From the NCBI RefSeq assembly GCF_026626635.1, contig NZ_JAPNKA010000001.1:7378001-7442000 (forward strand): a stretch of 64,000 nucleotides of DNA. Reading direction: 5' to 3'. This DNA comes from Archangium lansingense (GTDB taxonomy: Bacteria > Myxococcota > Myxococcia > Myxococcales > Myxococcaceae). How positions within the stretch are numbered: the first letter of the stretch is position 1; each line of letters starts with the position of its first letter. Below the pieces are notes generated by a model. It ran no database searches, was not told where the DNA came from, and saw only the letters and a program-made list of their open reading frames with translations. A program made the position numbers and the translations under genes. Below are positions 32,934-42,443 of this stretch, piece by piece.

Positions 32934-33845
32934 TTAGTTCGAAGCCACGAAGGCCTGGAGCTGCGTCTCGCGCTTGAAGTCAGTCAGATACCGAGAAGCG
33001 GCATCCTTGGAGGGGAAGCTGCCCATCCGGACCCGGTACCAGGTGCCCTTGTTGGGGACCTCGGCGGCGACGATGTACGGCGCGTAGCCCCGATCCCTCA
33101 GCTTGGCCGCGAAGCGCTCGGCCTCCGGACGGTTCTGGAACGCGGAGATCTGCAGGGTGAAGGCACCACCGGGAACGGCCTCGGTGGGCCGCTGCGTGGC
33201 GCGGGCAATCGCCTCCTTCAGACCCGACCCCTGGGCCGGAGTCGTGGTGCGAGTAGGCACGGGAGCGGACTCCACCTTGCCCGGCGTGGGAGCGGGCTTG
33301 CTCTCGGCCACCTTCGTCTCGGCGGGCTTGGACTCCGGCTTGGGCTCGGCGGGCTTGGGCTCGGCGGCCTTCGGCGCGGTGGGCTTCGCCGTGGCCGTCC
33401 CCGTGGGCGCATAGTCCTCATCCGTCGGCGACGACGCGGGCTCTCCGGCAGCATCCGCGGAGTCGGCCTCGGCAACCTGGGGCGCGGCGGCCGCGGGCGG
33501 CTCGGCGGGCTTCGGCTTGGGAGCCGGCGGAGGGATGGCGACCGTAACGGTGCCGGGCTTGGAGGGCGCGGCCTCGGTGCCACTCCGACGGGTGAGCTCG
33601 TCCTGGAAGGTGAGCGACGGCGCGGTCTCGCGGGCCTGCTGGAGAGCCTGTGCGTTGGCGTCGAGCGCGGAGAGGAGATCCGGCGCTTCAGCGGTCTGGG
33701 CATTGCCGGCAAGCTTCTTGCCGACCACGACGCCGAGGACGAACACGGCGCCCATCACGATGATCCCCGCGATCAACAGGCTGACGATCTGCCGGTTGTC
33801 GAGCGACACATCGAACTTCTCTTTCATCCGGTGGGCATCGCGCAT
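32934..33845 (-). CDS. SPOR-domain inner-membrane protein
   Basis: 303 residues: a short cytoplasmic N-terminus, one membrane helix (IVSLLIAGIIVMGAVFVLGVVVG, about 20-42), a long proline/alanine/lysine-rich periplasmic linker (residues 80-215), and a C-terminal SPOR domain of about 75 residues (FTLQISAFQNRPEAERFAAKLRDRG, WYRVRMGSF). SPOR domains bind peptidoglycan stripped of stem peptides at division sites, as in FtsN. It is therefore likely to act in cell division or envelope growth. The ATG at 33845 is preferred (AGGA 11 bases upstream); the ATG at 33827 is the alternative. Confidence 0.88.
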   Translation of the reverse strand: MRDAHRMKEKFDVSLDNRQIVSLLIAGIIVMGAVFVLGVVVGKKLAGNAQTAEAPDLLSALDANAQALQQARETAPSLTFQDELTRRSGTEAAPSKPGTVTVAIPPPAPKPKPAEPPAAAAPQVAEADSADAAGEPASSPTDEDYAPTGTATAKPTAPKAAEPKPAEPKPESKPAETKVAESKPAPTPGKVESAPVPTRTTTPAQGSGLKEAIARATQRPTEAVPGGAFTLQISAFQNRPEAERFAAKLRDRGYAPYIVAAEVPNKGTWYRVRMGSFPSKDAASRYLTDFKRETQLQAFVASN

Positions 33846-33997
33846 GACGTAACATTCCTCGCGTGTACGGCGCCCCGGCGCGGCCACACGAGTGTCGCGG
33901 CCTGTAGCGTCGAGGTGTGCCGCAAGGTACGCCCCCCCTACAGGCCGGTCAAATTCAGTGCGTGCGTCGCGTCACACCTTGGCTGGTGCCGCGAGGT

Positions 33998-35044
33998 TCA
34001 AACAATCCACCCGCCGCCGAGCACGTGCTCTCCGTCATAGACGACGGCGGCCTGGCCAGGCGTCACGGCGCGAGCCGGGGCATCGAGCTGGATGGACACG
34101 AGCCCATGAGGCGAGACGTGCACGCGTCCGAGAGCGCCCGGGTGGCGGTGGCGGATGCGGACCAGCACGGACTTCTCGGGAGGCGGTGGCCCATCCACCC
34201 AGTGGGGCTGAAGCAGGCCGAAGGAGTCGCGCGAGGTCTCATCCGCGGGGCCCACGACGACACGGCGGGACTCGGGCTCGATGCGCTGAACGTAACGGGC
34301 CTCCCCTCCCCCGAGGTTCAAGCCGCGGCGCTGGCCCACGGTGAAGCGGTGCACACCGGCATGCGTGCCGAGCACCTGGCCCTCGGTGTCGACAATCTCC
34401 CCGCCTGGCTGGGGGCCGGCGACCTTCTCGACGAAGCCGGCGTAATCGCCATCGGGCACGAAGCAGATCTCCATGCTCTCCGGCTTGTGGCTGGTGGGGA
34501 GAGCGTGACGCTCAGCAACGGCGCGGACCTCGGACTTGGTCATGCCGCCCACGGGGAAGAGGACGTCAGAGAGCTCCTGCTGCCCGAGGGTGAAGAGGAA
34601 GTAGCTCTGATCCTTGGCGGAGTCGACGGCGCGGCGGAGGACGAACCTGCCGTCCTGCTGCTCGACACGGGCGTAGTGGCCGGTGGCGAGCCGGGCGCCG
34701 AGAGCGCGGGCGCGCTTGAGGAGGAAGTTGAACTTCACGTCGCGGTTGCAGGCGACGCAGGGGATGGGCGTCTTGCCACCGAGGTAGGACTGGACGAAGG
34801 GGCTGACGACCCGGTCCTTGAAGAGGTCCTCGGCGTTGGCGACGTAGAAGGGGATGCCGAGCGTCTCGGCGACGGCGCGGGCGTCATCGATGTCATCGGG
34901 GCTGCAGCAACTGCCGCACTGGGCCTTGCCCTCATAGGACCAGACCCGGAGGGTGATACCGATGACCTCGTGACCCTGCTCCTTGAGCAGGGCGGCGGCG
35001 GCGGAGGAGTCCACCCCACCACTCATGGCAACGACGACTCGCAT
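33998..35044 (-). CDS. mnmA: tRNA-specific 2-thiouridylase
   Basis: Puts sulfur on U34 of tRNA-Lys, -Glu and -Gln. 348 residues: PP-loop VVAMSGGVDSS at the N-terminus, CSPDDIDDA, the catalytic cysteine in IPCVACNRDVKF, KDQSYFLF, the second cysteine in MEICFVPDGDY, and a C-terminal beta barrel. The ATG at 35044 starts the family homology; the frame stays open 24 codons upstream without similarity. It lies upstream of the SPOR gene with a 152-base gap. Confidence 0.94.
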   Translation of the reverse strand: MRVVVAMSGGVDSSAAAALLKEQGHEVIGITLRVWSYEGKAQCGSCCSPDDIDDARAVAETLGIPFYVANAEDLFKDRVVSPFVQSYLGGKTPIPCVACNRDVKFNFLLKRARALGARLATGHYARVEQQDGRFVLRRAVDSAKDQSYFLFTLGQQELSDVLFPVGGMTKSEVRAVAERHALPTSHKPESMEICFVPDGDYAGFVEKVAGPQPGGEIVDTEGQVLGTHAGVHRFTVGQRRGLNLGGGEARYVQRIEPESRRVVVGPADETSRDSFGLLQPHWVDGPPPPEKSVLVRIRHRHPGALGRVHVSPHGLVSIQLDAPARAVTPGQAAVVYDGEHVLGGGWIV

Positions 35045-35170
35045 AACGCCCCTATCTACACGCCAGCCGGTCCGGGTGCGACACAACCGACGCAAGAGGC
35101 CGACACAACAGGACAACGCCCCAGCCCAATCCCCTCAACCGCAGCCCAATCCCCCCAACCGCGGACAACT

Positions 35171-35269
35171 CCCCTCGCCCTCCGGGAGAGGGACGGGGTG
35201 AGGGTACCTGGACCCCAGGTTGCACCCGTGTATGCCCCCTCTCCCTCTGGGAGAGGGTTGGGGTGAGGG
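35171..35269. repeat. Two copies of the palindromic repeat
   Basis: Copies 35171-35204 and 35237-35269, same orientation, in the 254-base gap between mnmA and the nucleotidyltransferase gene. The rest of the gap (35045-35170) holds a short imperfect direct repeat of CAGCCCAATCCCC-type units at about 35123 and 35145. Confidence 0.9.
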
Positions 35270-35298
35270 AAAGCAGCTCCCCTGCCCTCCAGACAACC

Positions 35299-36579
35299 TC
35301 AAGAACCGGAGCCACGAGCCTGCTGCCAGCTCAGCAGTAGCCCCTTGATCTTCTCAGGCTCATTGAGTGACGGCTCATCCAGAACCCGCTCGAGAAGGAA
35401 CCGGGTGGCCTCGCCAACGATGGGCGAGGGCCCTACCCCGAGCGCGGCCATGATGGCGCCGCCGTTGAGCGCGAGGTCCTTGGCGGAGAGCGGAGGCTTC
35501 GAGGCGGCCAGGGCGTGCAAGCGACCAATCAGCGCATCGATCTCAGGCAACCGGGCCGGCTCCCGCGCCTGAATCCGAGCCCGAGCCACCGACGTCAGGG
35601 CCTCGACGTTGGCGAGCCCCACCTTGGCCAGGAGCCGACGGAGCATGGGATCCGAGTCCCCGACATGCCGCTCGAGCGCGGCGTGGGTGATCAGCAGCTT
35701 CACCCGCTCGATGGTCTTGGTGGGGAACTTGAGCCGGACACCAATCTCCTCGGCCTGCTGGGGGCTAACAAGGTCCGCGAGCAATGCGGCGAGACGGATC
35801 TCCACATCAACGGGCTCGGCGGCAGCAGCGGCGCGGGCGATCCGGGCGGCCTCGGCATCGGCACGAGCCAGCTCGGGCAGAAACACATCAAGCAGCCCAG
35901 TATCAGCGAGCAGCCCGAGCCCGAAGGCCTCGCGCTTGGAGAGGAGCAGCTTGACGAACTCCTCGCGGACACGCTCGTGGGCAACCTTGCGGAACACGGG
36001 GAGCGTGGCGGGGATGGCGGCCTGGGTGCCAGGGTCGAGCGTGAAGTCGAGCACCGCGGCGAAGCGCACAGCGCGCATGGGACGAAGCCCATCCTCGGAG
36101 AAGCGCTCCACAGCCGAGCCCACGCAGCGCACGACGCGGGCCTTCAGGTCCGCCTGACCGCCGAAGGGATCGGCAAGCTCATGCGTGAGGGGATTCCACG
36201 CCATAGCGTTGATGGTGAAGTCGCGGCGCGAGAGATCCTTGACGATGTCCTGCTCGAAGGTGACGGCGGAGGGGCGACGGCCGTCGTGGTAGTCGCCCTC
36301 GCTGCGGAAGGTGGTGACCTCGACGTGAGTGCCGCCTTGGACGACGGTGACGGTGCCGTGCTGGATGCCGGTAGGGATGACCTTGCGAAAGGCGCGCTGG
36401 ACCTCCTCGGGGAGCGCGCTGGTGGCGACATCGAAGTCCTTGGGGTGAACACCCCGGAGCGTGTCACGGACACAGCCGCCCACGAGGAAGACGGCATGAC
36501 CCAGCTCGTGGAGGCGGGCAATCACGTCCAGGACAGGGCGCGGGACGTCGGCTTCGAGGAGAGGGGCAGGCGTCGTCAT
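35299..36579 (-). CDS. CCA-adding tRNA nucleotidyltransferase / poly(A) polymerase family
   Basis: 426 residues of the class II nucleotidyltransferase family. The catalytic core reads FLVGGCVRDTLRG and KDFDVATSA (two metal aspartates). Then come RRDFTINAMAW, DPFGGQADL, FSEDGLRPMRAVRFAA and a helical C-terminal body. CCA-adding enzyme and PcnB cannot be told apart safely by eye; the RRDFTINAMA and SEDxLRxxRAxRF blocks fit the CCA or A-adding type. The gene stands upstream of mnmA, another tRNA-maturation gene, which favours the tRNA role. Confidence 0.9.
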   Translation of the reverse strand: MTTPAPLLEADVPRPVLDVIARLHELGHAVFLVGGCVRDTLRGVHPKDFDVATSALPEEVQRAFRKVIPTGIQHGTVTVVQGGTHVEVTTFRSEGDYHDGRRPSAVTFEQDIVKDLSRRDFTINAMAWNPLTHELADPFGGQADLKARVVRCVGSAVERFSEDGLRPMRAVRFAAVLDFTLDPGTQAAIPATLPVFRKVAHERVREEFVKLLLSKREAFGLGLLADTGLLDVFLPELARADAEAARIARAAAAAEPVDVEIRLAALLADLVSPQQAEEIGVRLKFPTKTIERVKLLITHAALERHVGDSDPMLRRLLAKVGLANVEALTSVARARIQAREPARLPEIDALIGRLHALAASKPPLSAKDLALNGGAIMAALGVGPSPIVGEATRFLLERVLDEPSLNEPEKIKGLLLSWQQARGSGS

Positions 36580-36636
36580 CGGAGCTGCGGTTTATCACGC
36601 GACAGGTGACACACGGCGAGAGCGCGCTCTATCTCA

Positions 36637-36676
36637 CTGTCTTGACAGAGACGAGACGATAGAGATAACTATCTCT
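36637..36676 (+). promoter_or_regulatory. Promoter and palindromic operators of the TetR/Rph-like operon
   Basis: TTGACA (36642-36647) is a perfect -35 element and is itself the core of the palindrome CTGTC-TT-GACAG (36637-36648). A second perfect palindrome, AGAGATA-AC-TATCTCT (36661-36676), covers the place of the -10 region, 19 bases before the ATG at 36695. Two operators on one promoter fit self-repression by the TetR protein. The -10 hexamer is not clear. Confidence 0.5.
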
Positions 36677-36694
36677 CATATCGAATCAGCACCC

Positions 36695-37465
36695 ATGAAC
36701 CTGCCCGAGAACATCGCTGACGCCGCTGCCCGCCTGGTCGCCCTTCACGGGCCCGACGGGTTCACCATGGACGACCTGGCCCGGGAAGCTGGGCTGTCGC
36801 GCGCCACGCTGTACCGCCAGGCAGGCAGCCGCGAGGCCGTGCTCGCCGCGCTCTCCGAGCAGGGAGTGGAGGTGGGCAAACGAGTGGACGTGCGGGACCG
36901 CATCCTGGCGGCATGCCGCGCGGTGTTCACCCGGGCCGGCTTCGAGGCGGCCACGCTCGAGGACATTGCCCGAGAGGCCGGCGTGGGTCCTGCCACGGTC
37001 TACCGCCAGTTCGGAGACAAGGCAGGGCTCATCAGCGCATTCGCCGGCCACATCGGTCCGCGCCGGGCCATGCAGGAGGTGGCGCTCCGCCCCACCGGGG
37101 ACCTGAGAGCCGACCTGGAGCGCGCCGCCGCGACCGTGATTCGTTACGCGGCAGAAGATCTCGACTTGCTCAAGCTAGCGATTCTGGAGCGGATGCGCGG
37201 CGGGCCCTGGGCGGAGCTCCTGAAGGACTCCCCGGTACGAGCCCAGACGATGCTCATCCGGCTGCTGAAGTCCTACGCCGCCAGCGGGGCGCTCGGACCG
37301 AATGACCCCCAGCGCATGGCCCAGGCGTTCGCCGGGATGCTCTTCGCCTTCTTCGCGCGCCCGTTGCTGGAGGGAGGACCCATGCCGGACCCGGAAGAGA
37401 CCGCTCGCTTCATCACCCACGTGTTCCTGGATGGCCTTGCGTCCACTCCGCGGAGGATCCCATGA
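36695..37465 (+). CDS. TetR-family regulator with two helix-turn-helix domains
   Basis: 256 residues, longer than the usual 190-210. The first 48 residues form a TetR N-terminal HTH (GFTMDDLAREAGLSRATLYR, then QAGSREAVLAAL). A second complete one follows at about residues 67-115 (GFEAATLEDIAREAGVGPAT, VYRQFGDKAGLI). The rest is the helical ligand-binding and dimer domain. A tandem HTH in one chain is rare for this family. The stop overlaps the start of the phosphotransferase-like gene (ATGA), so the regulator is made with its presumed targets. Confidence 0.88.
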   Translation: MNLPENIADAAARLVALHGPDGFTMDDLAREAGLSRATLYRQAGSREAVLAALSEQGVEVGKRVDVRDRILAACRAVFTRAGFEAATLEDIAREAGVGPATVYRQFGDKAGLISAFAGHIGPRRAMQEVALRPTGDLRADLERAAATVIRYAAEDLDLLKLAILERMRGGPWAELLKDSPVRAQTMLIRLLKSYAASGALGPNDPQRMAQAFAGMLFAFFARPLLEGGPMPDPEETARFITHVFLDGLASTPRRIP

Positions 37466-40221
37466 GCGCAGCCGAATCGCTTCACTTCTCCGCCTCCCGG
37501 ACCTCGGGGACGGAACCGCTGACCCTCCCCTTCGAGCACATCTCCGCGGCGGATCTGCCCAGCGTGGGTGGCAAGGGGGCCAACCTGGGTGAGATGGCCC
37601 GCGCCGGGTTCCCGGTGCCTCCGGGCTTCTGTGTCACGACGGCTGCTTTCGATGCATTCCTGACCGGCTGCGGGGAGCTCCAGACGCTGTACGCGTCACT
37701 GGATGCGCTGGATGGAAAGGACATAGAGGCCGCCCGCCGCGCTGCTGAATCCACGCGCGCCGCACTCAGCCGAGCCCCTCTGCCTCCCGCCGTGGCGGAC
37801 GCCGTGCTCGGCGCCTGGCGGAACCTGGGGGCCGAGGCCTCCTGGGCGGTGCGCTCCAGTGCCACCGCGGAGGATCTGCCGGACGCCAGCTTCGCGGGCC
37901 AGCAGGACACCTATCTCAACATCCGCGGAGCCGACGCCCTCCTCGACGCGGTCCGCCGGTGCTGGGTGTCGCTGTTCACCGACCGCGCGGTGCTGTACCG
38001 GGCCAAGAGCGGCTTTGGCCATCGGGGAGTGAAGCTGAGCGTGGTGATTCAGCGCATGGTGCTGCCCGAGGTGTCGGGCATCCTGTTCACCGCCGATCCC
38101 ATCACCGGGCGGCGGGGCACCGTGTCCATCGATGCCGGCTTTGGCCTGGGCGAGGCGCTCGTCAGCGGGCTCATCAACGCCGACCTGTACAAGGTGGACA
38201 AGGCGACCGGCGAGCTTCTGGAAGTCCAGGTCGGCGACAAGGCCCTGGCCATCCGCCCCAAGCCCGAGGGCGGAACCTGGGAGGAGCGCCTGTCCGAGGA
38301 CACTCGCCGCGCCCGGGCGCTCGACGACGCAGCCCTGCGGGAGCTGGTCGCGATGGGCGTGCGCATCGAGAAGCACTACGGCAAACCGCAGGACATCGAG
38401 TGGTGCATCGAGGCCGGGAAGCTCTACGTGGTCCAGACGCGGCCCATCACGAGCCTGTACCCGCTGCCCGAGCCCGCTCCCGACGACGAGGGCCTGCACG
38501 TCTACGCCAGCTTCGGCCACTTCCAGATGATGACGGACGCCATGCCGCCGCTCGCCATCCAGGTGTGGAAGCTGCTGCTCCCGTTCGACAGGACACCGCT
38601 GGCCACACCGGATGCCCCCGCCGAGTCACGGGCCGCTACCATCGCGGGCAGCCGGATCTATCTGGACACGACGCCCATGCTGCGCCATCCCGTCCTGGGG
38701 CGCGTGATCCGATCCGTTCTGGGCCACGTCTACGAGGACCTGGGCCGAGGCCTGAGCACGTTGGCCAGCAGGCCGGCCTTCCAGCGTGGCGCACACAGCG
38801 GGCGGGCCAGGATGAGGGTCGTCGGCCGCTTCTTCCTGCCCATCATCGCCAGGGTCCTGGCCCGGCTGTTCGTCATGGAGCCCTCCCAGCTCAGGCCTCG
38901 GGTGGAGAGCTATATCGAGTCGCGGGTCGCCGAGACGCGTGCCCGGCTCGCGGCGGCGACACCAGGCGGGGCACGGCTGCGCGAGGCGCGACGCGTGCTG
39001 TCGGAGCTCCTCTCCCAGGCCTTCACCCACCTGATGCCGAACATCCTCTCGGGGGTCATCGCGAACCGGCTTCTCGTCAACCTGGTCCGGCGCGGGGTGC
39101 TCGGCGGTACGGAAGAGGACCTCTCCGCGCTGGAGCGCGGCCTGCCCGGCAACGTCACCACCGAGATGGACCTGGCCGTGGGCGATCTCACGGACCGCGT
39201 TCGCCCCTACCCTGCCCTGGCGGCGCTGCTGCGAAGCCGTCCCGCCACCGAGGCCTTGGCCGCGGCGCGAGACGTGGAGGGAGGGCCTGCCTTCCTCGAG
39301 GCCTGGCGGGCCTTCCTCGAGCGCTATGGCATGCGGGGTCCTGGCGAGGTCGATCTGTCCCGGCCTCGCTACCAGGATGAGCCCGCCCCGCTCATCGCGG
39401 CCATCGTGGGAGGCCTCGGGCCCGCCAGTGCTGGCCGGTCCGCGGGCGAGCACCGGGCCCACCATGCAGCGCTGGCCGCCAAGGCCGAAGCCGCGAGCGA
39501 GCGACTCGTCACAGCCTCGCGCCGTGGCCTGACCGGAGGGATGCGTGCGGGGCTGGCCCGCCGATGGGTGCGCCTGGCCCGCGCGGGCATGGGGCTGCGA
39601 GAACACCCCAAGTTCCTGCTGGTCCGTGTCCTGGCACTCGTGCGCGATGCGGTGCGCGAGGCCGGAGCCCTTCTGGTCCAGCGCGGGGCGCTCAGCTCAG
39701 TGGACGAGGTGTACCTGTTCCGCTTCGAGGAGTTGATCGCCGCGCTCGAGGCCACCCAGGCGCCAGATCTGCGCGCCCTCGTCGAGGAGCGGCGGGCCAC
39801 ACTCCAGCGCAACGCCAAACGCGCCCCTCCCTTCGTGATGGCGAGTGATGGAGAGATTCCCTCGTTGGCGGCCCGCGAGGACGTGCCACCAGGCGCATTG
39901 TCCGGGACGGCAGCCTCGGCCGGTGTGGTGGAGGGATTGGCCCGCGTGGTGCTCGACCCGGCGAGTGAGGTGCTCCACGCCGGAGAGATCCTCGTGGCGC
40001 CGCACACCGACCCGGGTTGGACGCCCCTGTTCGTCCACGCGGCCGGCCTGGTGACCGAAGTGGGAGGACTCATGACGCACGGCTCGGTCGTGGCCCGCGA
40101 GTACGGCATCCCCGCCGTCGTCAGCGTGGCGGGAGCCACCCAGCGCATCCGTACCGGCCAGCGCATCCGCGTGGACGGCACGCGCGGCTTCGTGGAAGTC
40201 CTGGGCGGAGGTGCCGCATGA
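37462..40221 (+). CDS. PEP-synthase / rifampicin-phosphotransferase-like enzyme
   Basis: 919 residues in three parts. Residues 25-330 are a PEP-synthase-type ATP-grasp domain (GGKGANLGEMARAGFPVP, AVRSSATAEDLPDASFAGQQ, GILFTADPITG, FGLGEALVSG, QDIEWCIE, VQTRPIT). The middle (330-780) is the large helical substrate domain with GMRGPGEVDLSRPRY, a block seen in rifampicin phosphotransferases. The C-terminal 120 residues are the swivelling phosphohistidine domain, with the catalytic histidine at residue 873 in GGLMTHGSVVAREYG. Rifampicin phosphotransferases inactivate the drug with ATP; whether this protein does so is not known. It is coupled by ATGA overlaps to the TetR gene before and the permease gene after. 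Confidence 0.85.
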   Translation: MSAAESLHFSASRTSGTEPLTLPFEHISAADLPSVGGKGANLGEMARAGFPVPPGFCVTTAAFDAFLTGCGELQTLYASLDALDGKDIEAARRAAESTRAALSRAPLPPAVADAVLGAWRNLGAEASWAVRSSATAEDLPDASFAGQQDTYLNIRGADALLDAVRRCWVSLFTDRAVLYRAKSGFGHRGVKLSVVIQRMVLPEVSGILFTADPITGRRGTVSIDAGFGLGEALVSGLINADLYKVDKATGELLEVQVGDKALAIRPKPEGGTWEERLSEDTRRARALDDAALRELVAMGVRIEKHYGKPQDIEWCIEAGKLYVVQTRPITSLYPLPEPAPDDEGLHVYASFGHFQMMTDAMPPLAIQVWKLLLPFDRTPLATPDAPAESRAATIAGSRIYLDTTPMLRHPVLGRVIRSVLGHVYEDLGRGLSTLASRPAFQRGAHSGRARMRVVGRFFLPIIARVLARLFVMEPSQLRPRVESYIESRVAETRARLAAATPGGARLREARRVLSELLSQAFTHLMPNILSGVIANRLLVNLVRRGVLGGTEEDLSALERGLPGNVTTEMDLAVGDLTDRVRPYPALAALLRSRPATEALAAARDVEGGPAFLEAWRAFLERYGMRGPGEVDLSRPRYQDEPAPLIAAIVGGLGPASAGRSAGEHRAHHAALAAKAEAASERLVTASRRGLTGGMRAGLARRWVRLARAGMGLREHPKFLLVRVLALVRDAVREAGALLVQRGALSSVDEVYLFRFEELIAALEATQAPDLRALVEERRATLQRNAKRAPPFVMASDGEIPSLAAREDVPPGALSGTAASAGVVEGLARVVLDPASEVLHAGEILVAPHTDPGWTPLFVHAAGLVTEVGGLMTHGSVVAREYGIPAVVSVAGATQRIRTGQRIRVDGTRGFVEVLGGGAA

Positions 40222-40724
40222 AGACCGCCGCGCTCATCATGGGGGCGATGCTGCTGGGAGTAGTGGGACTGGCGGCCTGGAGAGGTGGCTGGCCGCTGGT
40301 GGCCGAAGGGTTCAAACGTGGGGGCCAGGAGAGTGTGGCCCTGCTGCCCCTGCTGGTCGTGGTCCTCGTGCTCACCGGCTTCGTGCAGGTGCTGCTGCCG
40401 CGCGACCTGGTGGCTCACTGGTTGTCCGACGAGGCGGGTTGGCGCGGGATCGGAGTGGCCTGGGTGGCAGGCGCGCTCACTCCCGGGGGTGGACCCATCG
40501 GCATGCCGCTGGCCGCGGCCCTGGTGCGCTCCGGGGCCGGGCTCGGCGTGGTCGTCACCTACCTGACCTCTCTCTCCATGCTGTCCTTCATCCGCCTGCC
40601 GATGGAGGTCGCCATGTACGGAGGTCGGCTGACCGGGCTGAGGCTATTGGCCTCGCTCGTGCTTCCTCCCTTGGCCGGACTGCTGGCCCATGCGCTCGGT
40701 CCCTTGCTCATGGGGCGTACCTGA
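40218..40724 (+). CDS. Small predicted permease (DUF318-like)
   Basis: 168 residues with about five hydrophobic helices, starting with AALIMGAMLLGVVGLAAW. The conserved-looking GALTPGGGPIGMPLAAALVRSGAG segment and the second half with a mirrored SMLSFIRLPMEV resemble the DUF318/ArsP permease family, but the protein is about half that length. It may be a half-unit that dimerises. Its start overlaps the stop of the phosphotransferase-like gene, so export or import of the same substrate is a fair guess. Confidence 0.7.
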   Translation: MKTAALIMGAMLLGVVGLAAWRGGWPLVAEGFKRGGQESVALLPLLVVVLVLTGFVQVLLPRDLVAHWLSDEAGWRGIGVAWVAGALTPGGGPIGMPLAAALVRSGAGLGVVVTYLTSLSMLSFIRLPMEVAMYGGRLTGLRLLASLVLPPLAGLLAHALGPLLMGRT

Positions 40725-40823
40725 CAAGGGGCCTGCTCCGGGCATTTCGAGGCGATATGGATGACGCATGCCCCTCAGACAGGGGGTAGTGTCACTGACT
40801 CCAGCTCACGGGAGAGCGCATCC

Positions 40824-42398
40824 ATGGCTGACCGGGCAGCACACCTCGAACATGCGTCTGGCACCTCGGCTGCGGGGACGGAGACACCGGCGGAGCACTA
40901 CGACGTGCTCATCGTCGGCGCGGGACTGTCCGGCATCGGCGCGGGATATCACCTGCAGGCGAACTGCCCGAAGAGGACCTATGTGATCCTCGAGGGCCGC
41001 GAGGCGATTGGCGGGACCTGGGACTTGTTCCGCTATCCAGGCATCCGCTCGGACTCGGACATGTACACGCTGGGCTATTCGTTCCGGCCGTGGACGGACC
41101 CGAAGGCGATTGCCGACGGGCCGTCGATCCTGCGCTACGTGCGTGAGACGGCGAGCGAGTATGGAATCGATCGGCACATCCGCTTCCGCCACCACGTCAA
41201 GCGAGTCTCCTGGTCCTCCGAGGAGGCACGCTGGACGGTCGAGGCCGAGCGCGGACCCGAGAAGGAGCTCGTCCGCTTCACCTGCAACTTCCTGCTGATG
41301 TGCAGCGGGTACTACAACTATGCCGAGGGCCACCGGCCCGAGTTCCCCGGTGAGGCGCGCTTCCAGGGCACCATCATCCATCCGCAGTTCTGGCCAGAGA
41401 ACCTGGACTACGCGAACAAGCGCGTCGTGGTGATTGGTAGTGGCGCGACCGCCGTCACCCTCGTGCCCGAGATGGCCAGGAAGGCCGCACACGTCACCAT
41501 GCTGCAGCGCTCGCCGACCTATGTCGTCTCGCGCCCGGCCGAGGACTTCATCGCCAATGGGTTGCGCCGCATCCTGCCGGCGAAGCTCGCCTATGCGATC
41601 ACACGGTGGAAGAACGTGCTGCTCAGCATGTTCTTCTACGCCCTGGCGCGCAAGCAGCCCGCGGGGGTGAAGAAGTACCTCGTCGGCCTGGTGCGAGATC
41701 AGCTCGGAGCCGGCTACGACATCGCGACCCACTTCACGCCCAGCTACAACCCGTGGGACCAGCGCGTCTGCCTCGTCCCCGACGCCGACCTGTTCACTGC
41801 GCTAAAGCAAGGCCAGGCCTCGGTCGTCACCGACCAGATCGAGACGTTCACCGAGAAGGGACTCAAGCTCCGCTCCGGCCAGGAGCTCGAGGCAGACGTC
41901 ATCGTGACCGCCACGGGCCTCAAGTTGCAGCTCCTGAGCGACATCGAGTTCAGCCTCGACGGCGAGCAGCGCGACCTGTCGAAGACCGTCTGCTACAAGG
42001 GCATGATGTTCAGCGGCGTGCCGAACTTCGCGTACTCGTTCGGCTACACCAACGCGTCGTGGACGCTGAAGGTGGACCTCACCAGCGGATACGTCTGCCG
42101 GCTGCTCAACCGCCTGGAGCGGAACGGCGACACAACCTGCACGCCGCGCCGCGACCCCAACGTCGAGGAGCAACCCTTCCTCGACTTCTCATCGGGCTAT
42201 GTCCAGCGCGCGGCCCACCTGCTGCCGAAGCAGGGCTCGAAGCGACCGTGGCGGCTCTACCAGAACTACGTGCTCGATCTGTTCATGCTGCGCTTCGGCG
42301 AGGTCGACGACGGCACGATGGAGTTCTCCCGAGCGCCGAAGCAGACAACGCTCGAAGAACCCCAGCGCGAGGCAACCTCGAAGCGCGAGGCTGCCTGA
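40824..42398 (+). CDS. Flavin-containing monooxygenase, Baeyer-Villiger type
   Basis: 524 residues from the ATG at 40824. The FAD fold VLIVGAGLSGIGAGYHL, the GGTWDLFRYPGIRSDSDMYT region, the Baeyer-Villiger fingerprint FQGTIIHPQFWP (FxGxxxHxxxWP) and a second Rossmann motif (VVVIGSGATAVT) for NADPH are all present. Such enzymes insert oxygen beside a ketone or oxidise heteroatoms; the substrate is unknown. It stands alone between the permease operon and the convergent efflux operon. Confidence 0.88.
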   Translation: MADRAAHLEHASGTSAAGTETPAEHYDVLIVGAGLSGIGAGYHLQANCPKRTYVILEGREAIGGTWDLFRYPGIRSDSDMYTLGYSFRPWTDPKAIADGPSILRYVRETASEYGIDRHIRFRHHVKRVSWSSEEARWTVEAERGPEKELVRFTCNFLLMCSGYYNYAEGHRPEFPGEARFQGTIIHPQFWPENLDYANKRVVVIGSGATAVTLVPEMARKAAHVTMLQRSPTYVVSRPAEDFIANGLRRILPAKLAYAITRWKNVLLSMFFYALARKQPAGVKKYLVGLVRDQLGAGYDIATHFTPSYNPWDQRVCLVPDADLFTALKQGQASVVTDQIETFTEKGLKLRSGQELEADVIVTATGLKLQLLSDIEFSLDGEQRDLSKTVCYKGMMFSGVPNFAYSFGYTNASWTLKVDLTSGYVCRLLNRLERNGDTTCTPRRDPNVEEQPFLDFSSGYVQRAAHLLPKQGSKRPWRLYQNYVLDLFMLRFGEVDDGTMEFSRAPKQTTLEEPQREATSKREAA

Positions 42399-42401
42399 CG
42401 C

Positions 42402-42421
42402 TCCACCCTCGAGGGGGTGGA
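42402..42421. terminator. Possible bidirectional hairpin
   Basis: TCCACCCTC/GAGGGGGTGGA, a near-perfect palindrome between the convergent monooxygenase and efflux genes. It has no T run, so it is only a candidate transcript end. Confidence 0.3.
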
Positions 42422-42443
42422 CTGTTCGTGAGGGAGCTGGCTC

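Noticed and set aside
35100-35170. Possible CRISPR-like short repeats near 35123 and 35145
   Set aside because: Only two imperfect units without regular spacers; more like slipped GC-rich repeats.
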